From: CAYRGQ01 sp964423925
GTDB lineage: Bacteria; Bacteroidota; Bacteroidia; Sphingobacteriales; Sphingobacteriaceae
Direction: 5' to 3'
Length of the DNA: 64,000 nt
Assembly (NCBI GenBank): GCA_964423925.1
Contig: CAYRGQ010000011.1
Span: 7,049 to 71,048, forward strand
Shown here: positions 8,254-16,287 of the stretch, one piece after another
Numbering within the stretch: position 1 is the stretch's first letter
Layout: each line of letters begins with the position of its first letter
Translations under genes and position numbers: made by a program
The notes under the pieces: generated by a model
The model's input: only the letters and a program-made list of their open reading frames with translations
Database searches by the model: none
What the model was told of the DNA's origin: nothing

Positions 8254-9129
8254 ATGATAAAATCCATGACAGGCTATGGCGTAGGCTTTGCCGAAGACGA
8301 CCGAATAAAATACACCGTCGAAATCAAGTCGCTCAATTCCAAATTCTTAGAGTTGGGTATGCGCTTACCAAAGGCGGTTTCCGATAAAGAATTACAGCTC
8401 CGCAGCGAATGCAGCAAACGGATTGAGCGAGGCAAAGTATCTCTGGGCATCAACGTCGAGTATGCGGATCCGGCAGCGGAAGCCGCCGACATCAACCACG
8501 CGCTATTCCAAAAATATTACGAACAGCTGAAAACGCTCGCGGAACGTGTAGGCGATACGCAAGCCTCGCTATTCTCCCTGGCACTGGGTATGCCTGACGT
8601 CATCAGCAACGCCGAAGAGCAAGGAAGCGAGACCGAAGGTATCCTGTTATTTCGTGCGTTTGACCAAGCTTTCGCCCAGTTTGATGCTTTTCGCAAAGAC
8701 GAGGGGCAAGTGCTGAAAACGGATTTGGCGAAACGCGTGCAGACGATCATACAGCTCCTGGGCGAGGTGGAGGGCCTCGAGCACGACCGCATTCCACTCA
8801 TCCGCGATCGTATTAGCCACTACATGGACCAAGTCGTCGGCAAGGAGCAAGTAGACATGAACCGCTTTGAACAGGAGTTGATCTTCTATATCGATAAGCT
8901 GGACATCACGGAGGAAAAGGTACGCCTGCGCAGCCACTGCGAATACTTTGCCCAAGCATTGGACGCCCCGGATTCGAATGGCAAAAAGTTGGGCTTTATT
9001 TCCCAAGAAATCGGCAGGGAAATCAACACCCTCGGCTCCAAAGCTAACCATGCGGGCATTCAGCAGATTGTCGTCAGGATGAAGGAAGAATTGGAAAAAA
9101 TCAAGGAGCAACTGCTTAACATCTTGTAA
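8254..9129 (+). CDS. YicC/YloC-family endoribonuclease
   Basis: The 291-residue protein begins MIKSMTGYG, the family's near-invariant N terminus, and ends with the conserved region containing GREINTLGSKAN and a helical tail. Characterised YicC/YloC proteins are endoribonucleases. The ATG at 8254 is chosen over upstream codons because of this N terminus. It is followed 4 bp later by gmk, and then nadD, a common gene order; the three genes are very probably one operon. Confidence 0.9.
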   Translation: MIKSMTGYGVGFAEDDRIKYTVEIKSLNSKFLELGMRLPKAVSDKELQLRSECSKRIERGKVSLGINVEYADPAAEAADINHALFQKYYEQLKTLAERVGDTQASLFSLALGMPDVISNAEEQGSETEGILLFRAFDQAFAQFDAFRKDEGQVLKTDLAKRVQTIIQLLGEVEGLEHDRIPLIRDRISHYMDQVVGKEQVDMNRFEQELIFYIDKLDITEEKVRLRSHCEYFAQALDAPDSNGKKLGFISQEIGREINTLGSKANHAGIQQIVVRMKEELEKIKEQLLNIL

Positions 9130-9133
9130 AACC

Positions 9134-9721
9134 ATGTCAACTGGCAAGCTTATCATATTCTCTGCCCCCTCCGGTGCGGGAAAAACCACTATCGTCAGGC
9201 ACTTGCTCGACAAGTACCCCAATGACATCGCATTTTCGATATCAGCGAGTACGCGTGCGCCCCGCGGCGAGGAGGAGCACGGCAAGGATTACTACTTTAT
9301 GACCAAGGAGGAGTTTCTGCACCGCATCGCGAAGAAGGAATTCGTTGAATTCGAGGAGGTCTATACGGACACGTACTATGGCACGCTGCGTTCGGAAATC
9401 GAACGGATCTGGGTGGAAGGCAAGCATGTCATCTTCGACATCGACGTAGAAGGCGGCTTGCATCTCAAACGCAAATACCCGGACAATTCCCTGGCGATAT
9501 TCGTGATGCCCCCCTCGCTCGACGTACTGGTGTCGCGCTTGCGCGGCCGGGCGACAGATAGTGAGGATAAACTCCGCGAGCGCATTGCCAAAGCGGAGAA
9601 AGAATTAACGTACGCCGATCGGTTTGACCTGATTCTGCACAACAACGAATTGCCTGCGGCCTGTGCGGAAGCTGAGAAAATGGTCTTGGGATTTATCAAC
9701 GAGGGCCCCATCCACCCGTAG
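9134..9721 (+). CDS. gmk: Guanylate kinase
   Basis: Gmk phosphorylates GMP to GDP with ATP in the cytoplasm. The P-loop SAPSGAGKT is at residues 10-18; STRAPRGEE and GKDYYFM are the GMP-binding segments, and FDIDVEGG carries the Walker B region. The 195-residue length is typical. Start at ATG 9134, 4 bp after yicC; stop is followed by one base and then the nadD ATG. Confidence 0.97.
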   Translation: MSTGKLIIFSAPSGAGKTTIVRHLLDKYPNDIAFSISASTRAPRGEEEHGKDYYFMTKEEFLHRIAKKEFVEFEEVYTDTYYGTLRSEIERIWVEGKHVIFDIDVEGGLHLKRKYPDNSLAIFVMPPSLDVLVSRLRGRATDSEDKLRERIAKAEKELTYADRFDLILHNNELPAACAEAEKMVLGFINEGPIHP

Positions 9722-9722
9722 C

Positions 9723-10298
9723 ATGCAACGAATCGGTTTATTCTTCGGCTCCTTCAACCCCGTCCACGTTGGCCACCTCATTATCGCCAACTACATGGTC
9801 TCGTTTACGGACCTGGACGAGGTGTGGTTTGTCGTGTCGCCGCACAACCCATTTAAGAAGAAAGAATCCCTGGGCAATATGTACGACCGGCTGGAAATGG
9901 TCAACTTGGCCATCGAGCATGCCGACAACCTTCGAGCGAGTACGATCGAGTTTAACCTACCCCAGCCGTCCTACACGGTGGATACGCTGGTTCACCTGCG
10001 CGAACGCTACCCCGACAGGGAGTTTGTGCTGATTATGGGATCAGACAACCTCAAGTCGTTCCACAAGTGGAAGAATCATGAGGTGATCTTGCGCGACTAC
10101 CAAATTTACGTATATCCGAGGCCGGGCCATGTCGGCTACCCCTTGGAAAGCCATCCATCGGTAACGGTGACGGACACACCACTGATGGAATTGTCGGCGA
10201 CCTTTATCCGCCAAGCCGTAAAGGACGGCAAGGATATCCGCTTTTTTGTCCCCGACCCCGTACTGGCCTTTATCGACAGCAAGGGACTTTATCTTTAG
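9723..10298 (+). CDS. nadD: Nicotinate-nucleotide adenylyltransferase NadD
   Basis: NadD adenylates nicotinate mononucleotide to deamido-NAD. The 191-residue protein shows GLFFGSFNPVHVGH with the HxGH nucleotidyltransferase motif at 15-18 and the partner motif LSATFIR near 156-162. A longer frame exists, but the ATG at 9723 gives the correct first strand and sits one base after the gmk stop. Last gene of the yicC-gmk-nadD operon. Confidence 0.96.
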   Translation: MQRIGLFFGSFNPVHVGHLIIANYMVSFTDLDEVWFVVSPHNPFKKKESLGNMYDRLEMVNLAIEHADNLRASTIEFNLPQPSYTVDTLVHLRERYPDREFVLIMGSDNLKSFHKWKNHEVILRDYQIYVYPRPGHVGYPLESHPSVTVTDTPLMELSATFIRQAVKDGKDIRFFVPDPVLAFIDSKGLYL

Positions 10299-10299
10299 C

Positions 10300-10334
10300 A
10301 AAAAAAAAGCCCGAACCGGCGAACCGATTCGGGC
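10300..10334 (-). terminator. Intrinsic terminator between nadD and the GH109-like gene
   Basis: GCCCGAA (10309-10315) pairs with TTCGGGC (10328-10334), with an inner CGG/CCG stem. The run of A at 10300-10308 becomes a U-tract on the minus strand, so it terminates the leftward gene ending at 10362. The hairpin could also slow readthrough from nadD, which ends at 10298. Confidence 0.85.
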
Positions 10335-10361
10335 GTAAGCTATTCTACCCGGGTGAGGGGC

Positions 10362-11792
10362 CTAGGACGTTTTCCGCACGACAGTAGTACCGCCACCTTC
10401 GAGTGTCAGATTCAACGGCTTATTCGTACGCCATGCACCGCGCGAAAAGTCAGGAATGTCCACGGTTTTCGAATGGCGCTGTACGGAGACATCGGTCAAC
10501 GGGATAACCGCGCTCCAAAGCGCGCCATCGTACACATCCATATCCAACGGCAACCCGTTTCGCAGGCAGTCGATCAATCGCCAGTCCATCATAAAGTCCA
10601 TGCCGCCGTGTCCACCGATCTGCTTTGCCACCTCTCCTACATGCGTCACAAGTTCGGGCGTATATTTTTCCCGCAACTCATCCAGTTCTTCTTGGGAAAC
10701 CCAACTGTGACCGAACGCCACGCGCTCCGGGCCAGGGTATTTGCTGGCGAATCCCTTCGTGCCGCTCAGTAAATGGATGCGCGAGTAAGGACGCGGCGAC
10801 GTGACATCGTGCTGCAACATAATGGTTTTTCCATTGACGGTCCTGATCAGGGTCGTATTCATGTTGCCTCGGTAATTTGCTCCGACGTATGGCTCGAAAA
10901 ATTCGTCCTCCTTGGCCAACTCCCGCACACGTGCCCCCATGTGGAAGTCATCGGTCGACATGGACACCAAGTGGCTCATCTGGTCGCCGCGGTTGATGTT
11001 CAAGCATTGGGCTATCGGTCCGAGGCCATGCATGGGGTATAGGTTACCTTTTTGGAGGATGTTCTGACGTAGGCGCCACATATCCTCGTAGCCGTTTTTG
11101 CTGAAGTTCAACTCCACCAAATCGTGGATATACGCACCTTCGGCATGCAAAATCTCACCAAAAAGACCATTACGTGCCATGTTTAGCGTGAGCATTTCGA
11201 AAAAGTCATAGCAGCAGTTCTCCAACATCATGCAGTGCTTTCTCGTGCTTTCGGAGGTTTCAACCAGTTCCCAGCATTCGTCGAGCGTAAGGGCCAGCGG
11301 TATCTCGCAAGCAGCGTGCTTACCGGCCCGCATTGCGTATAGCGACATGGGTGTATGCAAGTGCCAAGGGGTGCAGATATACACCAAATCGAGGTCTTCA
11401 TTGTCGATCATCGCCTTCCAGCCGTCTTCGCCCGAGTACTCCTTCGCTTTGGGCAGTCCCGCTTTTACTAATCGTTCTTGGGTACGCGACACCTTCTCGG
11501 GCACTTTATCGCACAGCGCCTTGATCTCAATGCCTTCTATGTGCGAGATACGCGTCACGGCACCCGGACCTCGTTGTCCAAGCCCGATAAACCCAATCCG
11601 CACTTTTTCTATTTTCGGCGCAGCGTAACCACACATGTTGAAGCGTTGCGGCGTATTAGCGACCTTTTGAGAGACGATTTCGTAACGCTCACTGGCATTC
11701 GCCCGTGCATTAGCCAAAGCGGGCAACCCGACGGCTGCAGCGCCAGAAATCACAGAGGCGCTTTTCAGAAAATTTCGACGATTGTATTTCAT
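10362..11792 (-). CDS. Tat-exported Gfo/Idh/MocA protein, GH109-like glycosidase
   Basis: The 476-residue protein starts with a twin-arginine signal (NRRNFLK, Arg5-Arg6, then a hydrophobic stretch ending about ALANA). The mature part has a Rossmann fold (IGFIGLGQRGPG) and motifs characteristic of family GH109: CTPWHLH, ENCCYDFFE, and near the C terminus GGHGGMDFMMDWR followed by DCLRNGLPLDMDVYD. Characterised GH109 enzymes are NAD-dependent alpha-N-acetylgalactosaminidases. Tat export fits a cofactor loaded before translocation. It lies 181 bp after galM, beyond the SusCD operon. Substrate is inferred, not shown; other 3-keto-glycoside oxidoreductases share this fold. Confidence 0.85.
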   Translation of the reverse strand: MKYNRRNFLKSASVISGAAAVGLPALANARANASERYEIVSQKVANTPQRFNMCGYAAPKIEKVRIGFIGLGQRGPGAVTRISHIEGIEIKALCDKVPEKVSRTQERLVKAGLPKAKEYSGEDGWKAMIDNEDLDLVYICTPWHLHTPMSLYAMRAGKHAACEIPLALTLDECWELVETSESTRKHCMMLENCCYDFFEMLTLNMARNGLFGEILHAEGAYIHDLVELNFSKNGYEDMWRLRQNILQKGNLYPMHGLGPIAQCLNINRGDQMSHLVSMSTDDFHMGARVRELAKEDEFFEPYVGANYRGNMNTTLIRTVNGKTIMLQHDVTSPRPYSRIHLLSGTKGFASKYPGPERVAFGHSWVSQEELDELREKYTPELVTHVGEVAKQIGGHGGMDFMMDWRLIDCLRNGLPLDMDVYDGALWSAVIPLTDVSVQRHSKTVDIPDFSRGAWRTNKPLNLTLEGGGTTVVRKTS

Positions 11793-11973
11793 GATTAATG
11801 TTTTTAATTGGATTAGCCACTTTAGCTAGGTACGAATACCCATTCGATAACTGGATGTCTACTGACAAATTCCCGATAATTTTACAAACATTAATCCATT
11901 CCGCCAATTTTTCGCGGCATGCAACCGATTGCCTATCTTTCGGTATTCCGGGAGCCTTACTGGCTTTTATCGG

Positions 11974-13122
11974 CTAATTTGTCCGAAAACGATAGACCGT
12001 TTTGGTTTGGTAAGTTTGCCCGGGTTCCAGCACGGTTGACGGGAAATCAGGCTGGTTTGGGGAATCTGGAAAATGTTGGGTCTCCAAGCAAAATGCCGAC
12101 CGATAGCCGTACGTCTTGCCCCCCTTGGCGCCTTGCACGTTGTCCATAAAGTTCCCGCTGTAAAACTGCAGACCCGGCTCTTCCGTCAAAATATCCATCA
12201 CGATTCCCGTCTTGGGGCTTTCGACACTCGCTACCAGCTGCAAGCCAGTATCCTTGCTCAGGACGAAATTGTGGTCATAGCCGCCACCCCGAGCCAACTG
12301 CTCGTGCGCCTCGTCAATCCGGGATCCGATGGGCGTAGCCTGTCTGAAATCAAACGGTGTGTTTTCGACCGGCGCAATCTCACCGGTGGGGATGAGCGTA
12401 GTATCTACCGGCGTGTATCCGTCAGCGTGAATGGTCAGCATGTGGTCTAAGATCGTTTCCGCTCCCTCACCGCTCAGGTTGAAATACGCATGGTTGGTCA
12501 AGTTGACTATGGTAGCCTTATCGGTAGTGGCGTGGTATTGGATTTCCAAGCCATTGTCATCTGTAAGCGTGTAAGTTACAGTTGTCTCGAGCGCCCCAGG
12601 GTAGCCGGCATCACCGTCGGGCGACAGGTAACGCAGCTCAATGCTATTTTCAGTTGAGCGAACTACCTCCCACACTTTCGCAAAGAAGCCATTATGCCCT
12701 CCGTGCAGACTGTTCGGACCGTTGTTGACCTCCAGTTGATACGTTTCGTCGTTTAAGCTGAACTGGCCTTTTGCTATTCGGTTTCCATAGCGCCCCACTA
12801 CTGCGCCATAGAAGCCCTCGCCGGGATCTTGGAAATGGGCTAAATCCTGGTAGCCTAGAACCACGTCAACGAGGTTGCCGTCGCGGTCTGGCACGTGCAA
12901 ACTCACCACACGAGCGCCGTAATTGGTGATGGCCGCAACGGCCTGCCCGTTTGAGAGCGTGTATAGGCCAACGGATGCACCGTTGAGATCCGCTTCAAAA
13001 TCAGCGGCCGATACCGTCAGCGGCGACGTGTCGTCGGTTTGGGTTTGTTGGGTATTCGTACAAGCGTAGGTTCCTGCCAGCAACAATGCGACCATTACCA
13101 AGGAAGAGCTCTTATGCGCCAT
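11974..13122 (-). CDS. galM: Galactose mutarotase (aldose 1-epimerase), lipoprotein
   Basis: GalM interconverts alpha and beta anomers of galactose and related sugars. The 382-residue protein has a lipoprotein signal (lipobox AGTYAC near residue 21), so it is periplasmic or outer-membrane bound. Family motifs include GRYGNRIA, NGPNSLHGG, LTNHAYFNLSG (catalytic His region) and LETQHFPDSPN, which holds the C-terminal catalytic Glu. It has its own promoter box (13181-13188) and follows the terminator of the SusCD operon. Export suggests it acts on sugars released outside the cytoplasm. Confidence 0.93.
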   Translation of the reverse strand: MAHKSSSLVMVALLLAGTYACTNTQQTQTDDTSPLTVSAADFEADLNGASVGLYTLSNGQAVAAITNYGARVVSLHVPDRDGNLVDVVLGYQDLAHFQDPGEGFYGAVVGRYGNRIAKGQFSLNDETYQLEVNNGPNSLHGGHNGFFAKVWEVVRSTENSIELRYLSPDGDAGYPGALETTVTYTLTDDNGLEIQYHATTDKATIVNLTNHAYFNLSGEGAETILDHMLTIHADGYTPVDTTLIPTGEIAPVENTPFDFRQATPIGSRIDEAHEQLARGGGYDHNFVLSKDTGLQLVASVESPKTGIVMDILTEEPGLQFYSGNFMDNVQGAKGGKTYGYRSAFCLETQHFPDSPNQPDFPSTVLEPGQTYQTKTVYRFRTN

Positions 13123-13180
13123 GGGTCTAGTTTCTTAGGTTATCGGATAAAATTTGTGTGATCTTGTGATGATAATCGAA

Positions 13181-13188
13181 CAAATATA
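13181..13188 (-). promoter_or_regulatory. galM: -7 box for galM
   Basis: The minus strand reads TATATTTG, a perfect TAnnTTTG, 58 bp before the galM ATG. No clear TTTG upstream. Confidence 0.5.
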
Positions 13189-13248
13189 GCAGTAATTGCT
13201 AGAATCGAAAACGTGAAATAAAGGCGAGAACCTATGACTAGCAAACAA

Positions 13249-13286
13249 AAAAGCTGCTGGGACAGAAACCTGCTCCAGCAGCTTTT
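13249..13286 (-). terminator. Terminator of the SusCD operon
   Basis: A perfect 12-bp stem (AAAAGCTGCTGG, 13249-13260, with CCAGCAGCTTTT, 13275-13286) has a 14-nt loop and is followed on the minus strand by a U-rich run. It lies 17 bp after the last gene of the leftward SusCD operon and marks its end. Confidence 0.88.
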
Positions 13287-13303
13287 GGCTTAGTCAGCCC
13301 GCC

Positions 13304-14962
13304 TTACTCTTTCGTGAACCTGAAGTTGCTGAAGTAGTACGTAATATCGGTAGCCGGTGCAAAGTTTAATGAGGGCTCTCCCCCGATATTCATGACGATG
13401 ACACGATTATGTCGATTGATCATTGGCGACAGATCTACGGTCACGTCTACCCACTTCTGCAGATCGGCATCGGGGATTCTGAACTGATTGGCGTCGGGCG
13501 CCCAATATTCCTGCCCGAATGAGCTCTCGTTGCCGAAGGCCCACATGTTGTTCATGAACCGTGGCCAAAGCCGCTGATATGGGTCATATTCGCCAGCGAA
13601 TACGCTTTTAGCAGGTGCATACACCTTAAACTTCAGGTAACGATACTCGTCGGCGTTAAACTGGTATTCCGGGGGCAATGAAAAGACAAACGACCCACTG
13701 CGGGCACGCACGGTGGCTTTCATTACATTCTCTAGTCCCGTGCCTGCTGGTGCGTCCGTCGCCGGAAACTCGATATCCATCCGCCAAGCCCCATCTTGTA
13801 TCACGCCGTCTACAAAGAATTTGTGCGGAATCAACGCTTCATTGGGCAAATCGACCAACTCTACCACCCCGGATTCTACATAGGGTGCGAGCAAGGCATC
13901 GAGTCCGAGTGAATTAGGAATGTAGCGCACGCGCTCTAACAGGCCCGATTCAAGCATGTCTTTTAACGTCTGCGCATTACTCGTCGGAATAGCACCCACC
14001 TTCCGTACAAATGGTGGGAACTCCCCTCCGCCGATGGTGGACTGTACGCCGTTTCGGTCATAGTGCAGGGTTGTCATCTCAAATAGGTTTCCACCCGTGA
14101 GGTCCACTTCCTTCAGGTTGGCAAAATAAAACATATCTTGCAAGGAGTTGGTATGCAAGGGATACACCAGCTTCTCCACTGCCGAAACCCCATCGGAGGT
14201 AAATACGCTGACTCCGTTAGCTTCCAACACGCCCCGCTCCACGGGCTGGAACGGAGCCGAGCCGGTGGGCACGTTCAGTTCCAGTGGCTTTTCGATAATA
14301 ACCGGATCCAGAATAGGCACGTTGTTGATTTTTGGCACGACTTCGTATCGGATGTTGACGGTGGTACGCTCCCCCGGTGCCAAATTGGCGATAAAAAACC
14401 GGGAATCTTGGCCACGCTCGCCTTCGCGGACAACTCCGTCCCGGTCCGTGTAACTGTAAGAGAGACCCTCATAATTGAATAGTACCGACGAAAGCCCGTT
14501 AGGCCAGTCGATGGCAGCTGCGGAGGGCGACATCAGTACCCGGGGCGAATTGACGGCTAAGGAAGCGACGTCCGACGCCGTGAACGGAATCAAGGCAATC
14601 TCCTGCGGGACCGATTTGTTGCCGTACTCGTCAATCGTGTAGATTCGAAATCGATACAACTTAGGTTGTTGGAGGCCGGTGATGTTGACCCAGGACACCA
14701 GTTCATCAATCACGAGTACCTCGTCATCATACTCTACGACGGTTTTCTGCGCCTTTCCCAGACGGATTTGCGAACTAGGAACGCGACCCGCTTTCATCAA
14801 ATCGATTTCTACGCGCTCATACCCGATATGGCCGACTATGGTATCGTATTTTGCAGGATAGACGATTTCTCCGGAATAAGATTCCAGGCTATCGTGCATT
14901 CCCTCGCATGAGGCCGTCAATATGACCGCGACCAATGCGTAAAATAATAACTTACACTGCAT
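13304..14962 (-). CDS. SusCD-associated surface lipoprotein (DUF4998-like N terminus)
   Basis: The 552-residue protein has a lipoprotein signal (lipobox LTASC, Cys19). The first ~230 residues resemble DUF4998 proteins, with beta-rich fibronectin-like repeats (LYRFRIYTIDEYGNKS is typical). The middle contains a short leucine-repeat-like stretch (near 280-295), and the C-terminal ~150 residues look like a beta-sandwich carbohydrate-binding domain ending YYFSNFRFTKE. No catalytic motif is recognised. It is the last gene of the operon, 31 bp after its neighbour. Likely role is glycan capture at the cell surface, by position. Confidence 0.75.
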   Translation of the reverse strand: MQCKLLFYALVAVILTASCEGMHDSLESYSGEIVYPAKYDTIVGHIGYERVEIDLMKAGRVPSSQIRLGKAQKTVVEYDDEVLVIDELVSWVNITGLQQPKLYRFRIYTIDEYGNKSVPQEIALIPFTASDVASLAVNSPRVLMSPSAAAIDWPNGLSSVLFNYEGLSYSYTDRDGVVREGERGQDSRFFIANLAPGERTTVNIRYEVVPKINNVPILDPVIIEKPLELNVPTGSAPFQPVERGVLEANGVSVFTSDGVSAVEKLVYPLHTNSLQDMFYFANLKEVDLTGGNLFEMTTLHYDRNGVQSTIGGGEFPPFVRKVGAIPTSNAQTLKDMLESGLLERVRYIPNSLGLDALLAPYVESGVVELVDLPNEALIPHKFFVDGVIQDGAWRMDIEFPATDAPAGTGLENVMKATVRARSGSFVFSLPPEYQFNADEYRYLKFKVYAPAKSVFAGEYDPYQRLWPRFMNNMWAFGNESSFGQEYWAPDANQFRIPDADLQKWVDVTVDLSPMINRHNRVIVMNIGGEPSLNFAPATDITYYFSNFRFTKE

Positions 14963-14993
14963 AGCTTACATGCTTTAAAGTGAATAAATTCTG

Positions 14994-16268
14994 TCAATTG
15001 GCTCGCCTGCCGTACAGGGTGATTTCCGATAAACAGTTGGCGTCCTCCAGCGTATAATTTCCACTGAACCCTTTGCGTGCTTCGTACCTAAACCATCTAG
15101 TAGGCTTGGTATACTGCGGATTCTCGGGAAACATGTAGGCCATGTCACCTGCTTCACCAATCTTGACAAACTCCAGCTCGCTGATTCCTTGCGGCTCGTT
15201 AATCTTATGTTCCATCACGTACACCCACTCCTGCGTGTCATCGTCCCAAATATACACGGCGTAAATACCCACGTTTTCCGACCGGTAGTATTGCCCGCGC
15301 GAGATATTAGCCAAGCCGCCAGAGTGCCGCTGCACCGTTACGATGCGGCTTAACTCATAATGGGCTCCTAGATCGATGATAAAGTTCCAGGGCATGTTCC
15401 CGTCGGCGATGCGCCCCGTCCTCCCCCGACTATTGGTATGCATAAAGTTCAAGTTATCACCTCGGTCAATTATCCCGTCGATCACGTAGCGAGAGCGCCC
15501 TTCCAAGCCGTCACCGAACACCATGGGGACGCCGCCAATCGAGTCGTTCGCATTCGGCAATACCCAGGCTTGCTTGGGAATCTCGACGTCCTCTAGTAGG
15601 GAAATATTGCCCTTGTCGATCAGATCGGTCTTGTTGCCATACTGATCCTCAACGCTCACCTTTACGTTAACCATTTCTTGAGGCGTGAGAAACAGGTCGT
15701 CAACAAAGCGCCTGTCGGTTTGAAGATTAGACGAGAATACCGTGGTAAACTCGCGGAGCGTACCGCCTTGCGTGTAGCTGAAATCCACGTAGACGTTTAT
15801 ATTCTGCTCAAGTTCATTTTGCCAATCGAGGAAAAACGAGCTAAATCCTGGCTTCACTTCGATGGACGAAGCCACTCTTGTAAACGCGGGCTCTAGCGGC
15901 GTAACGGACACCGAAACCGGCTCAGAACGATTCCCAGCGCGATCCACCGCGTACAAGTTAACTGAATGGGGTGCCGTACTCGCGAAACCATAGACATCCA
16001 ACGAATCAACGAAGTAAGAAGCCGAAAAGGTGAAGGACTGGCCCTTGTCATTGGTGTAAACCGCTTCCACGCTCAACAAATCCTCATCTGACGGCAAGTC
16101 GTAGAAAAACCGCGCTCCCCCATAGAGTGGCTCATGGCTTCTAATCGTTACTTTACCGGGAGGTGTGGTGTCATCCGAATTGGCTTGGAAACGGGTTTCC
16201 TCCTGGCACGAAGCAAACCCTACCGCGACGATAAACATCACACCTATATATCTCATTATTGCTTTCAT
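14994..16268 (-). CDS. SusCD-associated surface lipoprotein (DUF4959/DUF5126/DUF5000-like)
   Basis: The 424-residue lipoprotein (lipobox VGFASC, Cys21) has an N-terminal domain beginning TTPPGKVTI as in DUF4959, a middle Ig-like domain, and a C-terminal F5/8-type-C-like domain (DUF5000) starting near 230 with WVLPNANDS and ending DANCLSEITLYG. Such discoidin-like domains bind glycans. It lies 19 bp after the susD gene. Probably a surface glycan-binding protein; no enzymatic residues are evident. Confidence 0.78.
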   Translation of the reverse strand: MKAIMRYIGVMFIVAVGFASCQEETRFQANSDDTTPPGKVTIRSHEPLYGGARFFYDLPSDEDLLSVEAVYTNDKGQSFTFSASYFVDSLDVYGFASTAPHSVNLYAVDRAGNRSEPVSVSVTPLEPAFTRVASSIEVKPGFSSFFLDWQNELEQNINVYVDFSYTQGGTLREFTTVFSSNLQTDRRFVDDLFLTPQEMVNVKVSVEDQYGNKTDLIDKGNISLLEDVEIPKQAWVLPNANDSIGGVPMVFGDGLEGRSRYVIDGIIDRGDNLNFMHTNSRGRTGRIADGNMPWNFIIDLGAHYELSRIVTVQRHSGGLANISRGQYYRSENVGIYAVYIWDDDTQEWVYVMEHKINEPQGISELEFVKIGEAGDMAYMFPENPQYTKPTRWFRYEARKGFSGNYTLEDANCLSEITLYGRRAN

Positions 16269-16287
16269 ATTCTTATCGTTTTATATC

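Noticed and set aside
8647..9285. A 212-codon minus-strand frame across yicC and gmk
   Set aside because: Antisense of two well-conserved genes; no recognisable protein features.
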